Shown piece by piece: positions 24,730-33,646 of a stretch of DNA of 64,000 bases. Within the stretch, counting starts at the first letter, position 1; each line of letters begins with the position of its first letter. Under the pieces are notes generated by a model that worked only from the letters and a program-made list of their open reading frames with translations, did not search any database and was not told the origin of the DNA. The DNA is from an uncultured Collinsella sp. (GTDB taxonomy: Bacteria > Actinomycetota > Coriobacteriia > Coriobacteriales > Coriobacteriaceae): assembly GCA_902470925.1 (NCBI GenBank), contig CABRIF010000001.1, positions 13,109 to 77,108 of the forward strand. Reading direction: 5' to 3'. The position numbers and the translations under genes were made by a program.

Positions 24730-25440
24730 TGTGGGGCCGGCCCGGATTTCGGGTACGGCCCCTGGCCATCTTTTGCCTGATGGCTGGTTCCGGGTTCGGC
24801 CCCTTGCTATCTTTCGTCCGGCGGTGGATCCGGGTCCGGGCGCCGGTCATCTTTCGCCCGGTCGTGGATTCCGGGTGCTGGCTCTGGCCGCTTTTTGTCT
24901 GGCGGCGGGCTTTAGGCGCGTGCGTGCGCCGTCCGTCCGGGGGCGCCAATGGGGCTCCGGGCCCGGGCGCCGGCCGTCTCTCGCCTGGACGTGGATTCCG
25001 GGTTCGCCTGCGGCCCGTCTGGATATCCCGGGTTCGTCTGCGGTCCATCTAGGTATTTAGGGTTCGCCTTTTGGCCATCTGGAGCCGAAAAACGGCTCTG
25101 GATGGACAGGGGGCGAACCCTGCTTCTCCGGATGGACAGGAGACGAACCCTATTGTCGGCGGCGGCCTCTGGATGGACGAAACCCGAACCCGGAATCCGG
25201 CGGCGGCTTCCAAACGTCCGAAACTCGAACCTGGAATCCCGCCGCAGTCTCCAAATGGACGAAACGCGAACCCGGAATCCCGCAGCAATCTCCAAACAAG
25301 GCCGCAGCGTGAGGTCAGGCCCTCTTGCAGTGCGAGCTCGGGGCCCTGCAGCTCCAAACGTCCAAAACCCGAACCCGGAATCCCGCCGCAGTCTTCAAAT
25401 GGACGAAGCCGGAACCCGTAATCCCGCTACCGGCAGCCTG
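24730..25440. repeat. Large inverted array of 30-41 bp repeats around a central hairpin
   Basis: From 25099 rightward, units beginning GGATGGAC or AAATGGAC/AAACGTCC and containing CGAACCCGGAATCC repeat with a 30-bp then a 41-bp period (starts near 25100, 25130, 25171, 25212, 25253; further copies near 25356-25430). Leftward from 25080 the same units occur in reverse orientation (GGGTTCGCC, GGTCCATCT) with 30-bp spacing, then more diverged ones back to about 24730. The centre is GGAGCCG-AAAAA-CGGCTCT (25081-25099). Because 41 is not divisible by 3, units change frame from copy to copy, so no protein is encoded. Spacers are too short and similar for a CRISPR array. Confidence 0.8.
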
Positions 25441-25808
25441 TGGGACGAACATGGGCCGACCGGACCGGCTTCGCGCTAGATCGCCTTGTTTCTTGAAGTT
25501 TTTTGACAGCGCGCAAGGCTGCGGGCGGTCAAACGCATAGTATAGGCATGGTCTATATAGGCACGGTTTAATGGATGCTGAAGACAGCTGATGCTGGAAG
25601 CGACCAGCGCTGGAGGCAACCGGCGCCGGCGACTGCCTCCGTCCGGTGGGTATGGCTGCGAGGGCGCGTGTGCATCGAGCTTCGAACATGTGAGCTGTTG
25701 TGGGCACACCGGGCGTGTAGCTTAAGACGGCATCCGGCGAACGCCGGAAGCGCGGGTGTGCCCGCTGTCGGGCGCGCACGGCGCCGAAGACAGAGAAAGG
25801 CGAGGTAT
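25441..25808. other. Gap before the acetyltransferase gene
   Basis: No gene was found. AT-rich sequence near 25495-25570 (TTTTTTGACAG at about 25500 and TATAGGCA/TATATAGG near 25540-25558) could supply promoter elements. The rest is GC-rich. Confidence 0.35.
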
Positions 25809-26402
25809 ATGGGGGAGCAGCGGGTATTGATTCGCATGGCTACGGAGGCGGACGCGCCGGCGCTGGCGGCCATCTACGAACCGTACGTGCGCACCACGGC
25901 GATCACCTTCGAATACGAGCCGCCCTCGGCTGAGGACTTCGCCGCCCGCATGCGTGCCACGCGGCAAAACTACCCCTACGTGGTGGCTGAGCTGGACGGC
26001 CGCCCGGTGGGCTATGCCTACGCCAGCACCTTCAAGGGTCGCCCCGCCTACGACTGGGCGGTGGAGACGTCGATCTACGTGGCGCGCGGCCAAAGCGGGC
26101 GCGGCATCGGCCGGGCGCTCCATGACGCGCTCGAGCGCTGCCTGCGCGCGCAGGGCATCTGCAACATGTACGCCTGCATCGCCGTTCCCGACGGCCCGGA
26201 CGACGAGACCCTCACGCGCAACAGCGAGCGGTTCCACGCACATCTGGGATACCGGCTCGTGGGGGAGTTCTTCCGCTGCGGCTGCAAGGCGGGCCGCTGG
26301 TACAACATGGTGTGGATGGAGAAGATGATCGGCGAGCACCGTGCCGCGCAGCCCGCCGTGAAGCCGTTTCCGCACGTTTTGCGTGAGGGCTTCACGCTGT
26401 AG
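25809..26402 (+). CDS. GNAT N-acetyltransferase (phosphinothricin-acetyltransferase-like)
   Basis: This 197-residue acetyl-CoA-dependent acetyltransferase starts MGEQRVLIRMATEADAPALA, followed by IYEPYVRTTAITFEYEPPS, a pattern typical of the Pat/MnaT subgroup. The acetyl-CoA loop is in YVARGQSGRGIGRALHDALE near residue 93. The substrate within this subgroup ranges from phosphinothricin to methionine sulfone or ordinary amino acids and cannot be assigned. ATG 25809 follows AAAGGCGAGG; longer open sequence upstream is not conserved. It stands alone between the repeat array and a transporter gene. Confidence 0.9.
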   Translation: MGEQRVLIRMATEADAPALAAIYEPYVRTTAITFEYEPPSAEDFAARMRATRQNYPYVVAELDGRPVGYAYASTFKGRPAYDWAVETSIYVARGQSGRGIGRALHDALERCLRAQGICNMYACIAVPDGPDDETLTRNSERFHAHLGYRLVGEFFRCGCKAGRWYNMVWMEKMIGEHRAAQPAVKPFPHVLREGFTL

Positions 26403-26418
26403 GACCGGCGCCGTACGC

Positions 26419-26463
26419 GCGCCGCGCCCGTCAACGCGCCGCGCCCGTCAACGCGCCGCAGCC
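26419..26463 (+). repeat. 17-bp tandem repeat after the acetyltransferase
   Basis: CGCGCCGCGCCCGTCAA is repeated twice with a third partial copy. No terminator-like T run follows. Confidence 0.55.
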
Positions 26464-26697
26464 CCTGTATCCAAAAACACTTTAGTTTGATGCATTGCCA
26501 GTGCGCACCGCCAAGGTGTGGATTCGCTCCACATCGCGGTCTCGCTTTAGCGTGATGGATTGAGAACCCGCTGGTCAGCGTGGTACATTGAATGCGATGC
26601 GTCGGGTTCCGACGCGTCTTTTCGAGCGTATCGGAAGGCGTGGCCCGGCGCATGGAGTATGCGGCCCCACGCCGAGCGAGTGAAGCGGGGGTGTGCC

Positions 26698-27933
26698 ATG
26701 AACAGCAGCAATGAATTGATTCTGACCGAAGAGGGCATCCCGCTTTCCTGCGCCGGTTCCTGCCGCGCGGGCCTGCGCGACCCGCGTGCGTCTGCGGCCA
26801 TCCGCAATCTGCGCGAGCAGCTGGGGCAGATCCTGCGCTCCGTGCGTCTGGATGGCGGCCATGATGTCGATCCGGCGGAGGAGGAGGCTGCCGAGCACGA
26901 GCTCGATGAGCTGCTCGGCCCCGATTCCCCGGTTCCCAGCGAGGACCGCCTGCCCGCGCGCGGCCGTCGCGGCGCCGGCGCGCGCTCCCCGCTGTTTTGG
27001 AAGGTGCTGCTGGTGGCAGCTGCCCTCATCTGGGGGTCCTCGACCTTCATCATGAAGGACACCTTGAACGTGCTCCCCACGTTTTTGCTGCTCACCGCCC
27101 GCTTCCTGCCTGCGGCCCTCATCATGCTCATCCTGTTCCCCCAGCGAATCCGCCGACACTTCAACAAGCGTAACCTGGTGGTGGGCGCCGGCATGGGCGT
27201 GGTCATGTGGGCTGCCTACGGACTGCAGACGCTGGGTTTGAACGAGACGACCGCCGGCAAGAGCGCCTTTCTGACGGGTACCTACTGCATCCTGGTGCCC
27301 TTCTTCAGCTACCTCATCGCCCGTGAGCGCCTGACGCGCTTCAACGTAGGCGCGGCGGTGCTGTGCCTGGGCGGCATCGCGCTGGTGGCGCTCGACAACT
27401 TCACCATGGGCATCGGCGACGCCCTCACGCTGGCGGCTGCGTGCTTCTACGCGCTGCAGATGTCGATCGTGTCCAAGTACGGCCGCAATCTCGACGTGAA
27501 TGTCATCACGTTCTGGATGTTCCTGTCGATGGGCGTCCTCAGCGCGCTGACCTCCGCGCTCACCGAGGTGCAGCCGCCGCTGGCGGTGTGGAACACGCAG
27601 GTGCTGGGCGTGCTGGCGTTCTTGTCGGTGGTGTGCACCTGCGGATGCCTGCTCGTGCAGAACCTGGCGCTCGCCCACGTTCCGCCGGCGACCGGCTCGC
27701 TGCTGCTGTCGCTTGAGTCCCCGTCGGGCGTGATGTTCTCGGTGGCATTTGCCGGCGAGGTCGTCACCGGCCGCCTGCTTGCCGGCTTTGCCCTGATCTT
27801 CGTCTCCATCGTGCTGTCCGAGACGCATTTCAGCTTCCTGCGCTCCTGGCTGCCGAAGCGCTCCGAGCGCCCCGTCTGCCGCACGGAAGGCCTCGACGTA
27901 GATATCGAGGGAATCGAGGCCGACCTGGCATAG
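26698..27933 (+). CDS. EamA/DMT-family transporter with N-terminal cytosolic extension
   Basis: This 411-residue protein has about ten hydrophobic segments between residues 98 and 380 in two EamA halves, beginning LFWKVLLVAAALIWGSSTFI. The second half includes PPATGSLLLSLESPSGVMFS. Residues 1-95 are hydrophilic and acidic (HDVDPAEEEAAEHELDELLG), an unusual extension for the family, whose members start near the first membrane segment. ATG 26698 has only a weak ribosome site (GGGGGTG). An internal start cannot be excluded, but the extension has coding-like composition. DMT transporters export or import amino acids or metabolites; the substrate is unknown. Confidence 0.88.
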   Translation: MNSSNELILTEEGIPLSCAGSCRAGLRDPRASAAIRNLREQLGQILRSVRLDGGHDVDPAEEEAAEHELDELLGPDSPVPSEDRLPARGRRGAGARSPLFWKVLLVAAALIWGSSTFIMKDTLNVLPTFLLLTARFLPAALIMLILFPQRIRRHFNKRNLVVGAGMGVVMWAAYGLQTLGLNETTAGKSAFLTGTYCILVPFFSYLIARERLTRFNVGAAVLCLGGIALVALDNFTMGIGDALTLAAACFYALQMSIVSKYGRNLDVNVITFWMFLSMGVLSALTSALTEVQPPLAVWNTQVLGVLAFLSVVCTCGCLLVQNLALAHVPPATGSLLLSLESPSGVMFSVAFAGEVVTGRLLAGFALIFVSIVLSETHFSFLRSWLPKRSERPVCRTEGLDVDIEGIEADLA

Positions 27934-28139
27934 GCGCAGGTGCGCGGTGGCGCTGTCTGCGGTGTCCGCGCCTGCCCCCCAAGCGCAGGGCGGCATCGGT
28001 GCAGATGCCAGCGCAATCGGGGCAGGCGCGGCCCGGAAGGGTTCGCCCCGCGTCGCCCGCGTCCCGCATCCCCCTGCCGCCGGGTTCCGGAGTATGATGG
28101 ACAGCGCTCGGTTGGCGGCGCGGGAAGGGGCGCAACACG

Positions 28140-30119
28140 ATGGATGAACACGGTGCGCTCGAAACGCTGCGTCGCTACTTCGGGTACAGCTCATTCCGGC
28201 CCGGTCAGGATCGCATGGTCGAGGCGATTCTGGCCGGGCGCGATGCCCTGGGCGTCATGCCCACCGGCGCCGGCAAATCCATCTGCTATCAGGTGCCCGC
28301 GCTCATGCTGCCGGGCATCACGTTCGTGGTCTCCCCGTTGGTTTCGCTGATGGGAGACCAGGTGCGCGCCTTGAAGGAGGCGGGTGCCCGCCCGAGCTAC
28401 CTCAACTCGTCGCTCACGCCCGGCCAGCAGAACACGGTGCTGCGCCGGGCGGCCGATGGCTGGTACCAGATCATGTACGTGGCGCCGGAGCGCCTGGCCG
28501 ACCCGCGCTTCTTGGCGTTCGCACAGCAGGCGGCGGGGCCGGACGGCATCGGCGTGCCGCTCGTGGCGGTGGACGAGGCGCACTGCGTATCCCAATGGGG
28601 CCAGGATTTCCGCCCCTCATACCTGCAGATCGCCGATTTCATCGAGGCGCTTCCCGCGCGCCCGGTGGTGGCGGCCTTTACGGCCACGGCAACCGATCGC
28701 GTGCGGACCGATATCGCCGAGACGCTCAAGCTCGATGATCCGCAGACCGTGGTGACGGGGTTCGATCGCACGAACCTGTCGTTCGGCGTCGAGGAACTGG
28801 GCGATAAGGCCAAGGCTCGCTGGATCGTGGAGTATGCCGCCGCGCATCCGGATGAGAGCGGCATCGTGTACGCCGCCACGCGCAAGGCCGTGGATGCGCT
28901 CGCCTACGACCTGGGCCGTGCGCTCGAGCCGCAGGGGATTCGCGTGGCGCGCTATCACGCGGGCATGAGCTCGGATGACCGCGCGGCGAACCAGGCGGCA
29001 TTCATCGACGACACCGCGCCGCTCATGGTGGCCACCAACGCGTTCGGCATGGGTATCGACAAGCCGAACGTTCGCTACGTGATCCACCATAACGTGCCGG
29101 AGAGCATCGAGGCCTACTATCAGGAGGCGGGGCGCGCCGGCCGCGACGGGGACCCGGCGAGCTGTTTTCTGCTGTGGAACGGCAACGATTTCCGTCTGCG
29201 ACGCTTCTTCATCGAGCAGGACCCGGATGATGACGCGCTTGCCCCCGAGGAGCGGGACCGCGCGCGGCAGAACCGGTACCGCTTGCTTGCCCAGATGGAG
29301 GGCTACTGTCAGACCACGGGCTGTCTGCGCGAGTATATCCTGCGCTACTTTGGCGATGAGACCGCGTTGGGTGCGGCCGGTGCCGCCGGGGCGGCATGCG
29401 GTCAGAGCGGGGCTGCGGGCGCGCCTGCGGCAGGATGCGGCAACTGCTCAAACTGCTTGACGTCGTTCGAGGTGGAGGACGTGACGCGCATCGCCCGCGA
29501 GGCGCTGCAGCTGGTGCGCCTGGTTGACGGGCGCTTTGGCAAGGCGCTCGTGGCCGATGCGCTGCATGGGGCGCACACCGAGCGCATCCGGCAATGCCGC
29601 CTGGATGCCATCGCAGGGTATGCCGCGCTTGCCGATGAGCCCACGGTGCGCATCAAAGAGGTTATCGACCAGCTTATCGGGCGCGGGTATCTGGTGCAGA
29701 GCCAGGGGCAGTACCCGTGCGTGGGCCTGGGCCCGCGCGCACAGGAGGGCTTGGGGGACGCGGCGGACGCCTTCGCGTTCACGATCAAGCGCCGTGCGTC
29801 GAAGCGCGCCGGCGGTACGCGCGCCCGCCGTGCCGTCGATTTGGTGCGGCAGGAGGCGGCCCTCGATGCACGCCCGCGCGTGGGCGACGACGTGGAGCTG
29901 TTCGAGCGCCTGCGCGAGCTGCGACGTGAGCTGGCAGCCGAGCGCGAGGTGCCGCCCTATATCGTGGCGAGCGATGCGACCCTGCGCGGCGTGTGCCGTC
30001 GCAGGCCGACGAGCCGCTCGGAGCTGCTGGAGGTCTCGGGCATCGGCGAGAAGAAGGCCGACGAATTCGGAGAGGCTTTTCTCGGTGCCGTGGCGGCGTT
30101 CGAGGACGAGCAGCGCTAG
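28140..30119 (+). CDS. recQ: ATP-dependent DNA helicase RecQ
   Basis: This 659-residue 3'-5' DNA helicase acts in recombination and fork repair. Walker A is PTGAGKSICYQ (Lys46), the DEAH box is VAVDEAHCVSQWGQDFRPSY near residue 145, and motif VI is YYQEAGRAGRDGDPAS near 328. The zinc-binding RecQ-Ct region has Cys in QTTGCLREYILRYFG and CGNCSNC, with a glycine/alanine-rich insert between them. The C-terminal HRDC domain (LRELRRELAAEREVPPYIVA; SRSELLEVSGIGEKKADEFG) ends the protein. The start at 28140 has GGAAGGGG upstream. The length is typical of RecQ (about 600-610) plus small inserts. Confidence 0.95.
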   Translation: MDEHGALETLRRYFGYSSFRPGQDRMVEAILAGRDALGVMPTGAGKSICYQVPALMLPGITFVVSPLVSLMGDQVRALKEAGARPSYLNSSLTPGQQNTVLRRAADGWYQIMYVAPERLADPRFLAFAQQAAGPDGIGVPLVAVDEAHCVSQWGQDFRPSYLQIADFIEALPARPVVAAFTATATDRVRTDIAETLKLDDPQTVVTGFDRTNLSFGVEELGDKAKARWIVEYAAAHPDESGIVYAATRKAVDALAYDLGRALEPQGIRVARYHAGMSSDDRAANQAAFIDDTAPLMVATNAFGMGIDKPNVRYVIHHNVPESIEAYYQEAGRAGRDGDPASCFLLWNGNDFRLRRFFIEQDPDDDALAPEERDRARQNRYRLLAQMEGYCQTTGCLREYILRYFGDETALGAAGAAGAACGQSGAAGAPAAGCGNCSNCLTSFEVEDVTRIAREALQLVRLVDGRFGKALVADALHGAHTERIRQCRLDAIAGYAALADEPTVRIKEVIDQLIGRGYLVQSQGQYPCVGLGPRAQEGLGDAADAFAFTIKRRASKRAGGTRARRAVDLVRQEAALDARPRVGDDVELFERLRELRRELAAEREVPPYIVASDATLRGVCRRRPTSRSELLEVSGIGEKKADEFGEAFLGAVAAFEDEQR

Positions 30120-30461
30120 CTGCGCCGGTTGGGTGTTTCTGGCGCCCCTGCAGGGTGGGCGCCCGCCCGGCAGCTGACGGCGCGCCTGCCGGTGCCGGCG
30201 GCGATAGCGCCGGCGGGCGCCGAAGCATCTACCGGCATCCGCCGGCATCGCGGGCTGCAGGGCGGCGGTGTAAAGACGGTTTATGCACGCAAGCTGCGTG
30301 ATTCAGGCAGTTTGACCGCGTGCAACGCATGTTGATCGGCGGTTACCCGCGACCGCTCACCGGCTGTTTTACTACCGTTCGCCTATTGGATAAAACGAAG
30401 TATCGGCGACGCCTTATACACTATTGAATTTAGTCTTGCATGCACGATGGAAGGAGAATGC
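30120..30461. other. Gap with strong hairpin after recQ and promoter region for the GH84 gene
   Basis: No gene was found. GC-rich inverted sequence near 30178-30220 (GGCGCGCCTGCCGG with CGCCGGCGGGCGCC) forms a strong hairpin without a T run. Nearer the next gene, TTATACACT around 30413-30421 may be a -10 element. AAGGAGA (30451-30457) is the ribosome site for 30462. Confidence 0.45.
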
Positions 30462-33400
30462 ATGAAAGCACGATGTGTATTGAGGCGAGGGGTCGCTTCT
30501 GTTGCGGCCGCTGCGGCGTTTGTGACCCTCGCCGCGCTGCCGGCACGCGCCGAAGCGGCACCTCAGCTTATTCCGGTTCCCAAGAGCGTGACGTACCAGG
30601 AGGGTACGCTCAGCCTGGGCGCGGTCGAGCTGGTGGGCACCGATGTGGCCGATGCCGATGCGGTGCGCGTGGTCAAGGGCCTGCTGGCCGACGCGGGCGC
30701 AACCGTGACCGAGCGCACGGCCGCCGCGGGCGCCACGCCCGGCGCCACGGCCCTGTACCTGTCCGAAGCCGACGACGCCTGCGCCGCCCGCGACGCGGCT
30801 GCCGCGAGCCTGCAGCTCGCCGATGCCTCAAAACTCAAGGCCGAAGGCTATGTCTTGGGCGTTGACCCGGCGGCCAAGGCCGTGGTCCTCACCGGTCGCG
30901 ACGGTGACGGCACCTTCTACGCCGCCCAAACGCTCGCGCAGCTCATCGAGGGCGCAAATGTGCCGGCTGCGCGCATCGCCGACGAACCGCATCTGACGGT
31001 CCGCGGCGCCATCGAGGGGTTCTATGCGCGCGGCCAGGAGGACTGGTCGTGGGATGACCGCATGGAGCAGGTGCGCTTCTACGGGCAGACCAAGATGAAC
31101 ACCTATATCTACGCCCCGAAGGAGGATCCGTACCACCGCGATCACTGGCGCGACCCGTACCCGGCCGACCAGATGGCGAAGATGCACGCCCTCATCCAGG
31201 AAGCCGCGCGCAACAAGGTGGACTTCGTGTTCGCGCTGTCCCCGGGCAACACGATCAACCTCACGAGCGACGCGGACTTCCAGGCGCTCACGAGCAAGTG
31301 CCAGGCGATGTACGACGAGGGCGTGCGCCACTTCGCCATCTTCTTCGACGACATCAAGAACAAGGACGGCGTGGGCCAGGCCGAGCTTCTGAACCGGTTC
31401 AACGCCGAGTTCATCAAGAAGCAGCCCGAGGCCTGCACGCTCGTGACGGTGCCTACCGAGTACGACTCCAACGCGATGTCGCTCGGCGACTCGCTCAAGG
31501 AGTACACGCAGGACTTCTCGACGACGATCGACGAGGACATCGAGGTGCTGTGGACGGGTAGCTCGGTGGTCCCCGACTCAATCAAGGCCTCGGATGCCGA
31601 GTTCGTCACCGACGTGTACGGCGACAGCGCCGGCATCTGGTGGAACTACCCCACGAACGACTACCAGCTCGACAAGCTGGCCATGGGGCCGATCTACGGC
31701 ATCGACAAGCAGGTGTTCGACAGCATCGACTACTTCGTGATGAACCCCATGGGCCGCGCGAGCCTCTCCCGCGTCACGCTGGCCACAGGTGCCGACCTCT
31801 CGTGGAACACCGCCGCCTACGATGACGAGGCGTCGCTGAAGGCCTCGTGCGCGCTGAGCTACCCCGAGCTCGCGGATAGCGTCTATGCGCTCGCCATCAA
31901 CTCCTCGCAGGTGTTCGGCAGTTCGTTCTCCTGCGGTCGCCCCGATGCGCCCGAGATGCGCGCGCACGCCGACGCGGTGCTGAAGGCCGTGGCGAGCTCG
32001 GACGATCCGGCGAACGACCCGGCCGTGGCGGCCCTGCGTGCCGACATGCAGTCGCTGATCGACGCCTCTGCCGCGCTCAAGGGCGGCGACTTCGACGCCA
32101 TCTCCGCATTCACGGCCAAGCTCGGCCAGGTGGGCCGTGCGGGCAACCGCGCCATCGACCTGCTACTGGCAAAGGCCGCCGGCAACACCGCCGAGGTCGA
32201 GGCTATCACCGCCGAGCTCACCGGCACGCTGTCGCAGCTCAAGAGCGGCAAGCTGGTGTCCGACCGCTGCCTGGTGTATTTCGTCGAGGATGCCCTGGCC
32301 TACGAGACGGCCCCCGCTGCGAGCTTCGAGGTCGCTTCCTCGCTCGTGCAGAAGGGCACCGAGGTCACGTTCCATAACACGAGTTCGGTGTCGGCCGTTA
32401 CGTACGAGTGGACCTTCCCGGGTGCCACGACCCTGCACTCCCATGAGGCTGAGCCCACGGTGGTCTACGCCAAGCCCGGCCGCTACGATGTGACCCTGAC
32501 GGTCCGCAACCGCTTCGGCGAGGATTCCGTCACCAAGAAGTCTGTCATCTACGTGGTCGACGCCATGCCCGAGACCATGGAGAACCTGGCGCTTGGCAAG
32601 AAGGCGACGGCCAACAAGATCACGAACAGCGCCGAGGGTGCGCCCAAGGCCGTTGACGGCGTGGTCCTGGGCAGCAAGTGGTGCGCTGAGGGCAACGGCG
32701 GCCATAACCTTACCGTTGACCTGGGTGCGGTCTACACCCTGTCGAGCTTCCGCGTGCAGCACGCCGAGGCCGGCGGCGAGGGCATGAGCGCCAACACGCG
32801 CGCCTTCACCATCTCGGTGAGCGAAGACGGTCAGAAGTTCACCGAGGTCGTCAACGTGGACGACAACACGCAGGCCATCAGCACGCATGCCATCACGCCG
32901 ACGGCCGGGCGCTATGTGCGCCTGGATGTGGAGCAGTCCGTGCAGCCCGGCACGCAGTGGCCGGCCACGCGCATCTTCGAGTTCGAGGCCTACGGCATCA
33001 CCGGCGACGTGTCCGACCTGCCCGTGTACGTGGCGCCGAAGGACCAGGAGCTCACCGATGCCCTGGAGGATGCCACCAAGCTTGATGGCGCTTCCTATAC
33101 CGCCGACAGCTGGGCCGCCTTCGAGACCGCCCGTGATGCCGCCCGCGCGCTGATGGAGCGCGGCGACAAGACGCAGGACGAGGTCGACGCGGCGCTCGCG
33201 GCGCTTGAGCAGGCCCGTGCCGCACTGGTGGAGGCCGACAGCGGCGCCCCGCTGATTCCGCTTGAGCCCTCGACGCCCGTCGATCCCGAAAAGCCCGAGC
33301 AGCCGGAGCAGCCTGAAAAGCCCGAGCAGCCCGAAAAGCCGGAGCAGCCCACTCCGGGCGGGGACGGCGGCGCCAAGCCGAGCATGCCGAGCGCCAAGCC

Positions 33401-33539
33401 CCAGCGTCCGGCCGCCAAGCCGAACGGCGTGCTGCCCGCAACCGGCGACGCCTCGGTGGTCGCCGTCGCGGCTGCCGGCGCTGCGGCGGTGGCGGCGCTG
33501 GGTGCTGCCGCCGTGGTTCGCACGCGTTCGAGCCGCTAG
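30462..33539 (+). CDS. Surface-anchored GH84 beta-N-acetylglucosaminidase (O-GlcNAcase/hyaluronidase-like)
   Basis: This 1025-residue secreted protein begins with a signal peptide (MKARCVLRRGVASVAAAAAF, then VTLAALPARAEA). A GH20b-like domain covers residues 30-180. The GH84 catalytic barrel follows (GAIEGFYARGQEDWSWDDRM) with the catalytic pair Asp296-Asp297 in HFAIFFDDIKNKDG. Next come a PKD-like domain (YEWTFPGATTLHSHEAEPTV), an F5/8 type C or CBM32 domain (KWCAEGNGGHNLTVDLGAVY), a FIVAR-like segment (DAARALMERGDKTQDEVDAA), a Pro/Glu/Lys-rich wall spacer and a sorting signal LPATGDAS with hydrophobic helix and basic tail. It removes terminal GlcNAc, so mucin or hyaluronan are likely targets outside the cell. 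Clostridial NagJ has a similar layout. A terminator follows. Confidence 0.94.
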   Translation: MKARCVLRRGVASVAAAAAFVTLAALPARAEAAPQLIPVPKSVTYQEGTLSLGAVELVGTDVADADAVRVVKGLLADAGATVTERTAAAGATPGATALYLSEADDACAARDAAAASLQLADASKLKAEGYVLGVDPAAKAVVLTGRDGDGTFYAAQTLAQLIEGANVPAARIADEPHLTVRGAIEGFYARGQEDWSWDDRMEQVRFYGQTKMNTYIYAPKEDPYHRDHWRDPYPADQMAKMHALIQEAARNKVDFVFALSPGNTINLTSDADFQALTSKCQAMYDEGVRHFAIFFDDIKNKDGVGQAELLNRFNAEFIKKQPEACTLVTVPTEYDSNAMSLGDSLKEYTQDFSTTIDEDIEVLWTGSSVVPDSIKASDAEFVTDVYGDSAGIWWNYPTNDYQLDKLAMGPIYGIDKQVFDSIDYFVMNPMGRASLSRVTLATGADLSWNTAAYDDEASLKASCALSYPELADSVYALAINSSQVFGSSFSCGRPDAPEMRAHADAVLKAVASSDDPANDPAVAALRADMQSLIDASAALKGGDFDAISAFTAKLGQVGRAGNRAIDLLLAKAAGNTAEVEAITAELTGTLSQLKSGKLVSDRCLVYFVEDALAYETAPAASFEVASSLVQKGTEVTFHNTSSVSAVTYEWTFPGATTLHSHEAEPTVVYAKPGRYDVTLTVRNRFGEDSVTKKSVIYVVDAMPETMENLALGKKATANKITNSAEGAPKAVDGVVLGSKWCAEGNGGHNLTVDLGAVYTLSSFRVQHAEAGGEGMSANTRAFTISVSEDGQKFTEVVNVDDNTQAISTHAITPTAGRYVRLDVEQSVQPGTQWPATRIFEFEAYGITGDVSDLPVYVAPKDQELTDALEDATKLDGASYTADSWAAFETARDAARALMERGDKTQDEVDAALAALEQARAALVEADSGAPLIPLEPSTPVDPEKPEQPEQPEKPEQPEKPEQPTPGGDGGAKPSMPSAKPQRPAAKPNGVLPATGDASVVAVAAAGAAAVAALGAAAVVRTRSSR

Positions 33540-33569
33540 GTTCGGGGCGATTCCCCTGCGCTGACGAGA

Positions 33570-33598
33570 AGGGCGGGCCTGCGGGCTCGCCCTTTTTC
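33570..33598 (+). terminator. Terminator of the GH84 gene
   Basis: AGGGCG(G)GCC pairs with GGGC(T)CGCCCT around TGC, followed by TTTTT. It starts 30 bp after the stop. Confidence 0.8.
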
Positions 33599-33646
33599 AT
33601 GCGGTGCTTGTCGTACTATGGTGAGAACCCGAAAGGAGCCGCCGCC

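Noticed and set aside
24900..25440. CRISPR-like array with 41-bp period
   Set aside because: The conserved and variable parts merge, the variable parts are only about 10-15 bp and are similar to each other, copies occur in both orientations, and no cas genes are near.
23654..25450. Long open frames through the repeat array, with Arg/Pro/Gly-rich repeated peptides
   Set aside because: The 41-bp period shifts the frame each copy, there are no ribosome sites, and the composition is what GC-rich repeats give by chance.
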